The notes under the pieces are model-generated. The model was not told the DNA's origin. It did not search any database and was given only the letters and a program-made list of their open reading frames with translations. Positions 1-12,838 of a DNA stretch of 53,339 bases are shown in pieces. Both the position numbers and the translations under genes were made by a program. The first letter of the stretch is position 1, and every line of letters starts with the position of its first letter. The DNA is from Halioglobus sp. (GTDB lineage Bacteria > Pseudomonadota > Gammaproteobacteria > Pseudomonadales > Halieaceae): NCBI GenBank assembly GCA_020443345.1, contig JAGRIH010000006.1, positions 1 to 53,339 on the forward strand, read 5' to 3'.

Positions 1-1263
1 GGCTGGTGGTTCTGGGACCCGGTGGAAAACGCCTCCTTCATGCCCTGGCTGGCCGGTACCGCGCTGCTGCACTCGCTGGCGGCCACCGAGAAACGCGGCC
101 TGTTCAAGAGCTGGACCCTGTTGCTGGCGATCTTTGCCTTTTCCCTGAGCCTGCTGGGCACTTTTATGGTGCGCTCCGGGGTGCTCACCTCGGTACACGC
201 CTTCGCCACCGACCCGGCGCGGGGTTTGTTTATCCTGCTGTTTCTGGCACTCGTGGTGGGGGGCTCGCTGACCCTGTACGCGCTGCGCGCACCCTCGGTT
301 AGCTCGCGGGTCAGTTTTGCCTGGGTATCCCGCGAGAGCCTGCTGCTGTTCAATAACGTGGTGTTTCTGGTCGCCACGCTGACGGTGCTGTTTGGCACCC
401 TGTTCCCACTGCTGATGGACGCACTGGGGCAGGGCAAGTACTCCGTGGGCCCACCGTACTTCAACGCGGTCTTCGTGCCGCTGATGGCACTGCTGGCACC
501 GCTGATGGGTCTGGGCCCGGTATCGCGCTGGAAGAGCGACAGCACCGCGCGCTGGGGCCGCGAACTGGCGATCCCGGCGGCCGTGGCGCTGGCCTGTGGT
601 CTGACGCTGCCGCTGCTGCAGGCGCCGTACAACGTGTGGGTGGCGCTGGCGGTGGCGCTGGCCGCCTGGCTGCTGCTCGGCCTGCTGCGCGACCTGTGGT
701 ACCGGGTGCGCGGCGCCGCCGGCCCGTGGCGCGGGCTGCGCCGCCTGACCCCCAGCTACTGGGGGATGCAGCTGGCCCACCTGGGCTTTGCCGCCTGTGT
801 GGTCGGGGTCGTGGCGACCAGCCAGTACAGCATCGAACACGACCTGAAGATGAGCCCCGGCGACACCGAGACACTGGCCGGTTACGCGTTTCGTTTTGTC
901 GAGCTGGCGCCGGTGCGCGGGCCCAATTTTACCGCCGACGAAGCGCGTTTCGAGGTCACTCGCAAGGGCCGTGCAGTGGCCGAGCTGGCTCCCCAAAAAC
1001 GCCGCTACCTGGCTACCGGCTCGGTGATGACCGAGGCGGCCATCGATGCCGGGCTGTTTCGCGACCTGTATGTGGCCATGGGCGAGCCTATCGGGGAGGG
1101 CGGTGCCTGGGCCATGCGACTGCACTACAAGCCGATGGTGCGCTGGATGTGGCTGGGCGCAATTTTCATGGGCCTGGGCGGCCTGGTCACCGCGCTGGAC
1201 CGGCGTTACCGGCGCCAGCGCGCCCGCGCCGCAGCGCCGGCCGGGGTGCTGCATGGGGCCTAG
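1..1263 (+). CDS. ccmF: CcmF, cytochrome c haem lyase subunit (C-terminal part)
   Basis: The frame is open from the first base, so the N-terminal part lies outside the window and 420 residues remain. It begins in the tryptophan-rich haem-handling segment (WWFWDPVENASFMPWL), the WWD signature of the CcmF/CcmC family. Many hydrophobic membrane segments follow, with a large periplasmic loop (about residues 285-375) before the last helix near the C-terminus. CcmF works with CcmH in the inner membrane to attach haem to apocytochrome c. It overlaps ccmG by 11 bases, as expected for a ccm operon; ccmABCDE would be expected to the left. The family assignment is firm; the start is not visible. Confidence 0.95.
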   Translation, partial: GWWFWDPVENASFMPWLAGTALLHSLAATEKRGLFKSWTLLLAIFAFSLSLLGTFMVRSGVLTSVHAFATDPARGLFILLFLALVVGGSLTLYALRAPSVSSRVSFAWVSRESLLLFNNVVFLVATLTVLFGTLFPLLMDALGQGKYSVGPPYFNAVFVPLMALLAPLMGLGPVSRWKSDSTARWGRELAIPAAVALACGLTLPLLQAPYNVWVALAVALAAWLLLGLLRDLWYRVRGAAGPWRGLRRLTPSYWGMQLAHLGFAACVVGVVATSQYSIEHDLKMSPGDTETLAGYAFRFVELAPVRGPNFTADEARFEVTRKGRAVAELAPQKRRYLATGSVMTEAAIDAGLFRDLYVAMGEPIGEGGAWAMRLHYKPMVRWMWLGAIFMGLGGLVTALDRRYRRQRARAAAPAGVLHGA

Positions 1264-1792
1264 GATCAGACTGTTCCTGCCGCTGATCATTTTCGCGGCG
1301 CTGGCGCTGCTGTTGTTTCGCGGTCTCGCGCTGGACCCGCGCGAACTCCCCTCGGCGCTGATCGACCGGCCCCTGCCCCAGTTCACCCTCCCGGCGCTGG
1401 GGCGCGAGCAGCCGCTGTCGCGCGATGACATTACCGGGCGGGTGGCGCTGCTCAACGTCTGGGCCACCTGGTGTGTGTCCTGCCGCGTAGAGCACCCCTA
1501 CCTGCAGCAGTTGGCCGCCCAGGGCGTGCCGATCTACGGCGTCAATTACAAGGACGACGACGCGGCGGCCCTGCGCTGGCTGTCTGAGCTGGGCGATCCC
1601 TACGTGGCCAACATCGTCGACCGACAGGGCAGCTTGGGGCTGGACCTGGGTGTCTACGGCGCGCCGGAAACCTATCTGGTGGATGCCGCCGGGGTGATCC
1701 GCTATCGCCATGTGGGCGTGGTGGACGCGCGTGTCTGGGAGTCGCTACTGCAGCCGCTGTACCGCGAATTGCTCTCCGGAGATGAAGGTTGA
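1253..1792 (+). CDS. ccmG: CcmG/DsbE, thioredoxin-like thiol reductase of cytochrome c maturation
   Basis: This 179-residue protein has an N-terminal membrane anchor (about residues 5-25) and a periplasmic thioredoxin fold. The active-site pair is Cys74 and Cys77 in WCVSC, followed by the GAPETYLVD stretch typical of DsbE/CcmG. It keeps the apocytochrome CXXCH cysteines, or CcmH, reduced for haem attachment. The ATG at 1253 was chosen because it lies directly before the anchor and overlaps the end of ccmF; the longer open frame upstream is a shadow of ccmF. The stop overlaps the ccmH start as TGATG. Confidence 0.93.
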   Translation: MGPRIRLFLPLIIFAALALLLFRGLALDPRELPSALIDRPLPQFTLPALGREQPLSRDDITGRVALLNVWATWCVSCRVEHPYLQQLAAQGVPIYGVNYKDDDAAALRWLSELGDPYVANIVDRQGSLGLDLGVYGAPETYLVDAAGVIRYRHVGVVDARVWESLLQPLYRELLSGDEG

Positions 1793-2268
1793 TGGCGATG
1801 CGGGCAGTGTGCGCCGGTTTGTTCACCTTGCTGCTGGCGTCCGCTCAGGTGTGGGCGGTGATCGAGACCTATGAATTCAGCAGCCCGGAACTGGAGCAGC
1901 GCTACCGGGCGCTCAGTACCGAACTGCGCTGCCCCAAGTGTCAGAACCAGAATATCGCCGATTCCAACGCACCCATCTCCCGCGACCTGCGCAAGCTCTT
2001 GCACCGGCAACTCGAGGCCGGCGCCAGCGACGAGCAGATACGCGACTACATGGTGGCGCGCTACGGCGAATTCGTGCGCTACCGCCCGCGCTTTGGCGGC
2101 GCCACGGCCATTTTGTGGCTGGCGCCGCTGCTGCTGCTGGTGGCGGCGGGCGCCGTGGCCTTTCTGAGCTTGCGCTCGCGGCGCGGCCGCTCGCACGCGG
2201 GGGGCCTGAGCGAGGCGGAGCAGCAGCGGCTGCGGGACCTGCTGCGCGAGCGGGAGGGCGAGCGGTGA
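1792..2268 (+). CDS. ccmH: CcmH, cytochrome c maturation thiol protein
   Basis: A 158-residue CcmH/CycL-type protein with a signal peptide (residues 1-22), the LRCPKC motif (Cys47, Cys50) followed by QNQNI, and one membrane helix near residues 104-126. The family binds apocytochrome c and reduces its haem-binding cysteines together with CcmG and CcmF. This is the short form: the TPR part found fused in E. coli CcmH is here the separate next gene, ccmI. An ATG at 1792 overlaps the ccmG stop; a TTG at 1789 is possible but less likely. Confidence 0.93.
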   Translation: MAMRAVCAGLFTLLLASAQVWAVIETYEFSSPELEQRYRALSTELRCPKCQNQNIADSNAPISRDLRKLLHRQLEAGASDEQIRDYMVARYGEFVRYRPRFGGATAILWLAPLLLLVAAGAVAFLSLRSRRGRSHAGGLSEAEQQRLRDLLREREGER

Positions 2269-3476
2269 CATTGCTCATCGTTATCTGCGGCGCGCTGGTT
2301 CTGCTCAGCGGCCTGTTTTTCCTGTTTCCCGCCAGGCGCGACGCGGGCGGGGCCGATGCGGACGAGGACCTGGCGCGGGCCAACCTGGAATGGTACCGCT
2401 TGCGCGAGGCGGAACTGGCGCGAGAGGGCAGCGAGGAGTTGCGCGAGGACGCCAGGCTGCGCCTGCTCGAGGACGATCAACAGGGCCCGGCGCCGCCTGC
2501 CGCTGCGGCCCCCGCCAGGCCGTTTCCCGTGTGGATCCTGCTGCCGCTGGTGGCGCTGCTGTCCGCCGCCCTGTACTACCGCCTGGGCGCCGCGCCGGAC
2601 GTGCTGATCACACGGCAGTTACAGAGCCTCGATGAGACCAGCACGCCCGCAGACATGGCGCAGTTGATCGAGGCCATTGCCGCGCGCGCCGCCCAGCGCC
2701 CCGACAACCTGCACTATACCGCGCTGCTGGCGCGCTATTACATGGGGCAGCAGGACTACCAGCGTGCCGCCCGGTCCTACACCGCCCTGGCCGAAAAGGT
2801 ACCGGAGGATGCCCAGGCCCTGGCCTGGGCCGCCCAGGCGCGCTTTCTGGCCGCCGGCCGCGTGCTCAGCGACGGCGCCCGGCTGCAGGCCGAGCAGGCC
2901 CTGGCCATCGACCCCCACCAGCGCACGGCGCTGGGCCTGCTGGGCATGGTGTCCTTTGAACAGGGCCAGTACCGGGCGGCGATCGATTACTGGCAGCGCC
3001 TGCTGGCCACCGCAGCGCCGGACTCCGAGACGGCGCGCATGATCAGCGGCGTGATCGCGAGCGCCAGAGAGCAGCTGGGTGATGTCGCGCCGGGCGCTGC
3101 CGCACCGCCAGTCGCAGATCAGTCGGCGCCGGGCCCCGGCGTCACGGTGCGGGTGAGCCTCCCCGACGACGCGCGGGTCAATGCGACCGATACGGTCTTT
3201 ATCCTGGCGCGCAGCGCCGCTGCGGATAGCCGCATGCCGATCGCGGTACAGCGCCTGCGCGGCAGCCAGCTGCCACTGACCCTGCGCCTGGACGACAGCA
3301 ATTCCATGGCCGGGCAGAAACTGTCCGCGGCCGACTCGGTGGTGGTCGTGGTGCAGGTCTCTCCGGACGGACGGCCCGGCGAGGCCTTCGCCACCTGGCT
3401 GGGGCGGGCCGGGCCGCTGGCGCCCTCGCTGGAGGCAAAACCCCTGGAAATCGTGCTGCAGCCGCGGCAGGGATGA
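2265..3476 (+). CDS. ccmI: CcmI, TPR-containing apocytochrome c chaperone
   Basis: 403 residues. The start is a GTG at 2265 overlapping the ccmH stop (GTGA), which puts a membrane helix right at the N-terminus (LLIVICGALVLLSGLFFLF). A charged cytoplasmic loop and a second helix (about residues 87-105) follow, then a periplasmic TPR region (about 130-270) and a C-terminal beta-rich domain. This matches the two-part CcmI layout, in which the TPR part delivers apocytochrome c to CcmF-CcmH. The longer open frame upstream overlaps ccmH and is not used. It is the last gene of the ccm operon, with 137 bases before smc. Confidence 0.9.
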   Translation: MTLLIVICGALVLLSGLFFLFPARRDAGGADADEDLARANLEWYRLREAELAREGSEELREDARLRLLEDDQQGPAPPAAAAPARPFPVWILLPLVALLSAALYYRLGAAPDVLITRQLQSLDETSTPADMAQLIEAIAARAAQRPDNLHYTALLARYYMGQQDYQRAARSYTALAEKVPEDAQALAWAAQARFLAAGRVLSDGARLQAEQALAIDPHQRTALGLLGMVSFEQGQYRAAIDYWQRLLATAAPDSETARMISGVIASAREQLGDVAPGAAAPPVADQSAPGPGVTVRVSLPDDARVNATDTVFILARSAAADSRMPIAVQRLRGSQLPLTLRLDDSNSMAGQKLSAADSVVVVVQVSPDGRPGEAFATWLGRAGPLAPSLEAKPLEIVLQPRQG

Positions 3477-3498
3477 TTTTCCCGCTTCAGGCATAGTG

Positions 3499-3527
3499 TT
3501 GTCCGATCGTTTTCTATACACTATATG
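3499..3527 (+). promoter_or_regulatory. Candidate sigma-70 promoter for smc
   Basis: TTGTCC and TATATG are separated by 17 bases in an AT-rich patch that stands out from the GC-rich surroundings. The predicted start point leaves a leader of about 75 bases before the smc ATG. The -10 box is imperfect, and a second AT-rich TATAAA lies at 3554, so the exact boxes are uncertain. Confidence 0.4.
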
Positions 3528-3613
3528 TTGTGCCCCGCTGTCGGCTTAAAGGTGTATAAAAACCGGCAATAATTCATACAAAACAGCAAGATACATAAGT
3601 TATTTAAGGTTGT

Positions 3614-6600
3614 ATGCGACTAAAGTCTATCAAGCTGGCCGGTTTCAAGTCGTTTGTCGATCCCACGACGGTGCGGTTTCCGAGCAATATGTGTGCGGTG
3701 GTCGGCCCCAACGGCTGCGGCAAATCCAATGTCATCGACGCGGTGCGCTGGGTGATGGGGGAGAGTTCCGCCAAAAACCTGCGCGGCGAATCCATGGCCG
3801 ATGTCATTTTCAACGGCTCGGTCAACCGCCAGCCGGTGGGGCAGGCCTCTATCGAACTGGTGTTCGATAACAGCGATGGGGGTGTCGGCGGCGAATACGC
3901 CAGCTACGCCGAGATTTCCATCCGCCGCCTGGTGACCCGCGAGGGGCAATCCGAGTATTTTCTCAACGGCACGCGCTGCCGCCGTCGCGATATCACCGAT
4001 ATCTTTCTGGGCACCGGTCTGGGACCGCGCAGCTATGCCATCATCGAGCAGGGCATGATCTCCCGCCTGATCGAATCCAGACCCGAGGAGCTGCGCATCT
4101 TTATCGAGGAAGCCGCGGGTATCTCCAAGTACAAGGAGCGGCGCCGGGAAACCGAGAGCCGCATGCGGCGCACGCTGGAAAACCTGGAGCGCCTCACCGA
4201 CCTGCGCGACGAACTGGAACGCCAACTGCAGCACCTGCAGCGCCAGGCCCAGGCGGCCGAGAAGTACACCCAGTGCAAGGCCGAAGAGCGCGAGCTCAAG
4301 GCGCAGCTGCACGCCCTGCAATGGCGCGCGCTGGACGGCCAGGCGAGCAGCGTGAGCCGGTCCGTTGCGGAACAGGAGGTCAAGCTCGAAGCGGTTCACG
4401 CCGAGCACCAGCAGGTGGATACGGCGCTTGAAAAGCACCGCGTGGCGCACACCGAGCGCAGCGATGCGTGCAATGCGGTGCAGGCCAGCTACTACGCGCT
4501 GGGTTCGGAAGTGGCGCGTCTGGAGCAGACCATCAAGCACCAGCAGGAGCGCCGGCAGCAGCTCGACGAGGATCTGCGGCAGACGCGGGAGAGCCTGGCC
4601 GAATCCGAAAGCCACCTGGGCAGCGACCGCGACAAGCTGGCCGGTTGGGAGCTGGAGATGGCCGGACTGGAACCGCAACTGGAGGTGCTGCAGGCGGTGG
4701 AGGAGCGCTCCGCTGAAGCGCTGCAGGAGGCCGAAGAGGCCATGCACCGCTGGCAGCAGCAGTGGGATGAGTTCAACCAGCAGGCGGCGCAGCCGCGGCA
4801 GCAGGCGGAAGTGCAGCAGTCGCGCATCCAGCACCTGGAGCAGGTGCTGCAGCGCATCGGGCAGCGCATTCGGCAACTGGAAGCGGAACAGCAGGGGCTC
4901 GCGCCGGCCGCGGAGGACGCAGCTATCGAGGTCCTGGGTGAGCAACTGGCCGAGGTCGAACTGGTCATGGCCGCCCACGAGGGCCGCAGTGAACGACTGG
5001 TCGAGGCCCTGTCCGCCAGCAGGGACAGCAGCACCGAGCTGTCGACACAACTCAACGAGGTGCGCTCCGATCTGCAACAGCTGCGCGGCCGCCAGGCTTC
5101 GCTGGAAGCGCTGCAGCAGGCGGCGCTGGATGATGGCAGCGCGGCCGTCGGCGATTGGCTGCGGGCGCGCCAGGTCGCCGACCGGCCGCGGCTGCTGGAA
5201 CAGTTACAGGTGGACGAGGGCTGGCAACTGGCGGTGGAGACCGTGTTGGGGGATTCTCTGCAGGCCGTGTGCGTGGAAGCCCTCGGGCCGCTGGGTGAGA
5301 TGCTGGGCGAGTTGGAGCAGGGCCGCTTGATGCTGGTGGAGGGCACAGCGCAGCAGTGCACGGCGCCGGCCATGCTGGCCTCCAAGGTGCGCAGTGCCGG
5401 CCACGCCGAGGTGCTGCTGGCCGGGGTGCGCGTCGCTGCGGACCTGCCTGCGGCGCTGCGCGAGCGCGCCGCCCTGGCCCCCCACGAATCGGTGATCACA
5501 GCGCAGGGCGTGTGGCTGGGCCGCAGCTGGTTGCGTGTCGCGCGCCCGGCGGACAGCCAGGGCGGTGTCATCCAGCGCCAGCAGGAACTGGACGGTCTCG
5601 CCCGGGAGCGGCTTGCTGCGCAGCAGCGAGAAACAGAGCTGGAACTCGCCCTGCGCGAATCCCAGGAGTCACTGAAGGCGCTGGAGGCGCAGCGCCAGGA
5701 CAGCCAGCGCGACCTGCAGGCCAGCACCCGCGAGCACGCCCAGCTCAGTGCGCAACTGTCGGCACAGCGCGCCAGGGTAGAGCAGATCACCGCGCGGCGC
5801 CAGCGCATCGATACCGAGATAGACGAGGCCCGGGCGCAATTTGCCGTCGAGCAGGAGGCGATGGCCGAGGCGCGCCAGTTGCTGGCCGAGGCCATCGAGC
5901 GCATGGACGCCGATGCACAGGCACGTGAGACCCTGTTGTCGGCGCGCGATACCACGCGCGGCACTCTGGACGGCGCCCGCCAGAAAGCGCGGCATGACAA
6001 GGACGCCGCCCATCAACTGGCGATGCGCCACCAGTCCCTGCAAACCCAGTTGCAGGCCATGCGCGATGCTATCGATCGCACCGACCGGCAGGTGGCGCAG
6101 CTGCTCGAGCGGCGCGACAGCCTGCGCAGCGCGCTCGATGACGGCGACGATCCCCTGGAAGCACTGCGCGCGGAACTGGCGCAGCAGCTCGAGTTGCGCC
6201 TGCAGGCGGAGGGGGAGCTGGCCGCGGCGCGCCAGCAGGTGGCCCAGGTGGAGCAGCAGATGCGCGAGGCCGAGCAGCGCCGCGTTGCCGTGGAACACCG
6301 CGCGCAGAACCTGCGCGGCGAGCTGGAGCAGCAGCGCCTGGCTAGGCAGTCGCTGCAGGTGCAGCGCGAGACCATCCACCGGCAGTTGCGCGACGACGGA
6401 CACGACGTGGCCGACGTGCTGGAGAACATGCCCGAGGGTGCCGACGAGCAGGAATGGCAGCGCTCGCTGGAGCGCGTGGCCGGCCGTATCGCACGGCTCG
6501 GCCCGATCAACCTGGCCGCTATCGAGGAGTATAGCCTGCAGTCCGAGCGCAAGCATTACCTGGATGCCCAGAACGAGGACCTGCAAGCGGCGCTGGAGAC

Positions 6601-7111
6601 GCTGCAGTCGGCCATTCGCAAGATCGACAAAGAGACGCGCAATCGTTTCCGCGAGACTTTCGAGAAGGTCAGCAGCGGCTTGCAGGAGCTGTTTCCGCGC
6701 GTGTTCGGCGGCGGCAGCGCCTACCTGGAGATGACCGGCGACGACCTGCTCGATACTGGCATCTCCATCATGGCGCGCCCGCCGGGCAAGAAAAACAGCA
6801 CCATTCACCTGCTCTCCGGCGGGGAGAAGGCGCTGACCGCCATAGCGCTGGTATTCTCCATCTTCCAGTTAAATCCGGCGCCCTTTTGCATGCTGGACGA
6901 GGTGGACGCGCCGCTGGACGACGCCAACGTGGGCCGCTATGCGCGCATGGTGAAAGAGATGTCTGAAAAAGTGCAGTTCATCTACATTACCCACAACAAG
7001 ATATCCATGGAGTTGGCCGACCAGCTCATGGGTGTCACCATGCACGAACCGGGCGTTTCCCGGTTGGTGACGGTGGACGTGGAAGAGGCGGCGGAACTGG
7101 CCGCGAGCTAG
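3614..7111 (+). CDS. smc: SMC chromosome segregation ATPase
   Basis: 1165 residues, full length for bacterial SMC. The Walker A motif GPNGCGKSN is at residues 31-39. Two long coiled-coil arms, rich in Gln/Glu/Arg/Leu, flank a globular hinge at about residues 505-645. The C-terminal head carries the ABC signature LSGGE (1067-1071) and Walker B CMLDE (1092-1096). The protein would act with ScpA and ScpB to organise and separate the chromosome; those partners are not in this window. An AAGG sits 4 bases before the ATG. The order smc-zipA-ligA is common in pseudomonad-like gammaproteobacteria. The sequence rules out MukB. Confidence 0.97.
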   Translation: MRLKSIKLAGFKSFVDPTTVRFPSNMCAVVGPNGCGKSNVIDAVRWVMGESSAKNLRGESMADVIFNGSVNRQPVGQASIELVFDNSDGGVGGEYASYAEISIRRLVTREGQSEYFLNGTRCRRRDITDIFLGTGLGPRSYAIIEQGMISRLIESRPEELRIFIEEAAGISKYKERRRETESRMRRTLENLERLTDLRDELERQLQHLQRQAQAAEKYTQCKAEERELKAQLHALQWRALDGQASSVSRSVAEQEVKLEAVHAEHQQVDTALEKHRVAHTERSDACNAVQASYYALGSEVARLEQTIKHQQERRQQLDEDLRQTRESLAESESHLGSDRDKLAGWELEMAGLEPQLEVLQAVEERSAEALQEAEEAMHRWQQQWDEFNQQAAQPRQQAEVQQSRIQHLEQVLQRIGQRIRQLEAEQQGLAPAAEDAAIEVLGEQLAEVELVMAAHEGRSERLVEALSASRDSSTELSTQLNEVRSDLQQLRGRQASLEALQQAALDDGSAAVGDWLRARQVADRPRLLEQLQVDEGWQLAVETVLGDSLQAVCVEALGPLGEMLGELEQGRLMLVEGTAQQCTAPAMLASKVRSAGHAEVLLAGVRVAADLPAALRERAALAPHESVITAQGVWLGRSWLRVARPADSQGGVIQRQQELDGLARERLAAQQRETELELALRESQESLKALEAQRQDSQRDLQASTREHAQLSAQLSAQRARVEQITARRQRIDTEIDEARAQFAVEQEAMAEARQLLAEAIERMDADAQARETLLSARDTTRGTLDGARQKARHDKDAAHQLAMRHQSLQTQLQAMRDAIDRTDRQVAQLLERRDSLRSALDDGDDPLEALRAELAQQLELRLQAEGELAAARQQVAQVEQQMREAEQRRVAVEHRAQNLRGELEQQRLARQSLQVQRETIHRQLRDDGHDVADVLENMPEGADEQEWQRSLERVAGRIARLGPINLAAIEEYSLQSERKHYLDAQNEDLQAALETLQSAIRKIDKETRNRFRETFEKVSSGLQELFPRVFGGGSAYLEMTGDDLLDTGISIMARPPGKKNSTIHLLSGGEKALTAIALVFSIFQLNPAPFCMLDEVDAPLDDANVGRYARMVKEMSEKVQFIYITHNKISMELADQLMGVTMHEPGVSRLVTVDVEEAAELAAS

Positions 7112-7159
7112 TGCCTTTTCCACCAGCCGGGCAGGGTCGGCGCAGATGGTGTGAACAGG

Positions 7160-7173
7160 CCCCGGCGCCGGGG
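7160..7173. repeat. Perfect 14-base GC palindrome between smc and zipA
   Basis: CCCCGGCGCCGGGG is a perfect palindrome in the 103-base gap. It can form a strong stem but lacks a following T tract, so it is not a typical intrinsic terminator. Its role is unknown. Confidence 0.4.
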
Positions 7174-7214
7174 ACAGCGGCAGGGGTGAAGAGGTAACAG
7201 GGCGGCAGGCAGTT

Positions 7215-10855
<3,641 letters not shown>

Positions 10856-10857
<2 letters not shown>

Positions 10858-10899
10858 CCACCGCGCGCGGGATGCAACGATGGCGCAGCCGCGGTGGCT
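10856..10899. repeat. 10-base inverted repeat over the end of the SLT lipoprotein gene
   Basis: AGCCACCGCG (10856-10865) and CGCGGTGGCT (10890-10899) are perfect reverse complements with a 24-base loop. The left arm begins at the second base of the TAG stop. No T tract follows the right arm, so an intrinsic terminator is doubtful; it may end or stabilise the ligA-lipoprotein message. Confidence 0.45.
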
Positions 10900-10927
10900 T
10901 GCTGTGCATTGCTGTTCTATTAATAAT
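10899..10927 (+). promoter_or_regulatory. Weak candidate promoter for the 2-oxoacid oxidoreductase module
   Basis: TTGCTG and AATAAT are separated by 17 bases in the AT-richer part of the 208-base gap before the three-gene module. The match is modest and no known operator was recognised. Confidence 0.28.
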
Positions 10928-11065
10928 GTGTAAGTGGCTAAAAAATCACACGATTGCCCCGCGTCCGGTGGTGAAATCATGCCGCACATATGCAACAATT
11001 TAGGCGTTTGTCTATAGCAGGCGCCCGATACCCGACATTTTCAGGACCAATACCAGGCGGTAACC

Positions 11066-12838
11066 GTGAAACCAACCGACATCAAGAACCCCGAGTATTT
11101 TCACAAGGTGGTGGATTGCCAGTACGCATGTCCATCACACACCCCGGTGCCCGAGTATATCCGGCTGATCGCGGCGCGGCGTTACGGCGACGCCTACATG
11201 GTCAACTGGCACTCCAACGTGTTTCCCGGCATTCTGGGGCGCACCTGCGATCGGCCCTGCGAGCCTGCGTGCCGGCGGGTGCGGGTGGAAGAGCAACCCG
11301 TGGCCATCTGCCGCCTGAAGCGCGTCGCCGCGGATAACAAGGGTGATATTCGCGAGCGCCTGCCCGCCATTCCCAAAAAGAAAAACGGCAAGCGTATCGC
11401 GCTGATCGGTGCCGGGCCGGCATCTCTGACCGTGGCGCGCGATCTGGCCCCGCTGGGCTACCGCATCGACATTTATGACAACCAGTTTGCCGGCGGCGGC
11501 ATGATGCGCAGCCAGATCCCCTCGTTCCGCCTGCCCATCGAAGTGCTCGACGAGGAGGTGAACTATATCCTGGAGATGGGCGTGAACTCGACCTTCGATG
11601 TCGAGGTGGACAGTCTGCGCGATATCCTGAACAAGGATTACGACGCGGTGTTTGTAGGCACTGGCGCCCCGCGCGGCAAGGGCCTGAACCTGCCCGGTTT
11701 GGAGGATGCGCGCGAGCACGTATTTCTGGGCATCGACTGGCTGGCCAGCGTGGCGTTCGAGCACACCGATCGGATCGGCAAGCGGGTACTGGTGCTGGGC
11801 GGCGGCAATACCGCGATGGATTGCTGCCGCACGTCGCGCCGCCTGGGCGGCGAGGAGGTGCGGGTCGTGGTGCGCAGTCCGTTCGAGGATATGAAAGCCT
11901 CGCCCTGGGAAAAAGAGGATGCCATGCACGAGGGCATACCGATCTACAACAACCACGTGCCGGTCGAGTTTGTGCTGGAGGACGGGAAACTCAAGGGCAT
12001 GACTTTTGAAAAAGTCGAGGCTCACTACGACGACGACGGCAAACGCTCCCTGGTGCCCACCGGCGAGGATCTGGTGTTCATGGAGGCCGACGACGTGCTC
12101 ATGGCCATCGGCCAGGAGAACGCCTTTCCCTGGATCGAGCGGGACCTGGGTATCGAGTTCGACAAGTGGGATATGCCGGTGGTGGACAGCACCACGTTCC
12201 AGTCCACCAACGAGAGAGTGTTTTTTGGCGGCGACGCGGCGTTCGGGCCCGAGAACATCATCACCGCCGTGGCCCACGGACACCAGGCCGCCGTCAGTAT
12301 CGATCTGTTCTGCCGCGGAGAGCCGGTGACCGAGCGGCCGCCGCCGCAGGTCAACCTGATCAGCCAGAAAATGGGCGTGCACGAGTGGAGCTACGACAAC
12401 GCAGTGGAGATGGATAAGCGCTACGCGGTGCCGCTGGCGCCGCTGGCAGCGTCACTCAAGAACCGCAAGGTGGAAGTGGAACTGGGCTTTGATGTCGACA
12501 CCGGCTACAAGGAGGCCGAGCGCTGCCTGAATTGCGATGTGCAGACGGTGTTCGAGGAAGTGCGCTGCATCGAGTGCGACGCCTGTGTGGATGTCTGTCC
12601 CACCGACTGTATCAGCTTCGTCCCCAACCGAGAGGAAGAGGATCTGCGCGGCCGCCTGATGGCGCCGGCAAGCAATCTCGCGCAGGACCTGTATGTCTCC
12701 ATGGACCTGCCCACGGGACGGGTGATGGTGAAGGATGAGAACGTCTGCCTGCACTGCGGACTCTGTGCGGAGCGCTGCCCCACTGCGGCCTGGGACATGC
12801 AGAAATTTCTCTATAACGTGACCAAGGCGGGCCAGTGA
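11066..12838 (+). CDS. GltD-like FAD/NAD(P) oxidoreductase with ferredoxin domains
   Basis: 590 residues. The N-terminal part resembles the iron-sulfur entry domain of glutamate synthase small subunits (Cys18, Cys22, Cys61, Cys65, Cys69). An FAD-binding GAGPAS (115-120) and an NAD(P)-binding VLGGGNTAMD segment follow. The C-terminus carries two 4Fe-4S ferredoxin motifs (Cys501/504/507/511 and Cys561/564/567/571). It lies directly upstream of, and overlaps, the 2-oxoacid oxidoreductase subunits. The likely role is to pass electrons between the TPP enzyme and NAD(P). A true GltD role is unlikely because no gltB is nearby and the C-terminal ferredoxin is extra. Which nicotinamide and which direction are unknown. 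Confidence 0.82.
   Translation: MKPTDIKNPEYFHKVVDCQYACPSHTPVPEYIRLIAARRYGDAYMVNWHSNVFPGILGRTCDRPCEPACRRVRVEEQPVAICRLKRVAADNKGDIRERLPAIPKKKNGKRIALIGAGPASLTVARDLAPLGYRIDIYDNQFAGGGMMRSQIPSFRLPIEVLDEEVNYILEMGVNSTFDVEVDSLRDILNKDYDAVFVGTGAPRGKGLNLPGLEDAREHVFLGIDWLASVAFEHTDRIGKRVLVLGGGNTAMDCCRTSRRLGGEEVRVVVRSPFEDMKASPWEKEDAMHEGIPIYNNHVPVEFVLEDGKLKGMTFEKVEAHYDDDGKRSLVPTGEDLVFMEADDVLMAIGQENAFPWIERDLGIEFDKWDMPVVDSTTFQSTNERVFFGGDAAFGPENIITAVAHGHQAAVSIDLFCRGEPVTERPPPQVNLISQKMGVHEWSYDNAVEMDKRYAVPLAPLAASLKNRKVEVELGFDVDTGYKEAERCLNCDVQTVFEEVRCIECDACVDVCPTDCISFVPNREEEDLRGRLMAPASNLAQDLYVSMDLPTGRVMVKDENVCLHCGLCAERCPTAAWDMQKFLYNVTKAGQ

Noticed and set aside
3620-6808. Several 380-500 codon minus-strand frames inside smc
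   Set aside because: They arise from the repeated Gln/Glu/Leu codons of the SMC coiled coils read on the other strand.
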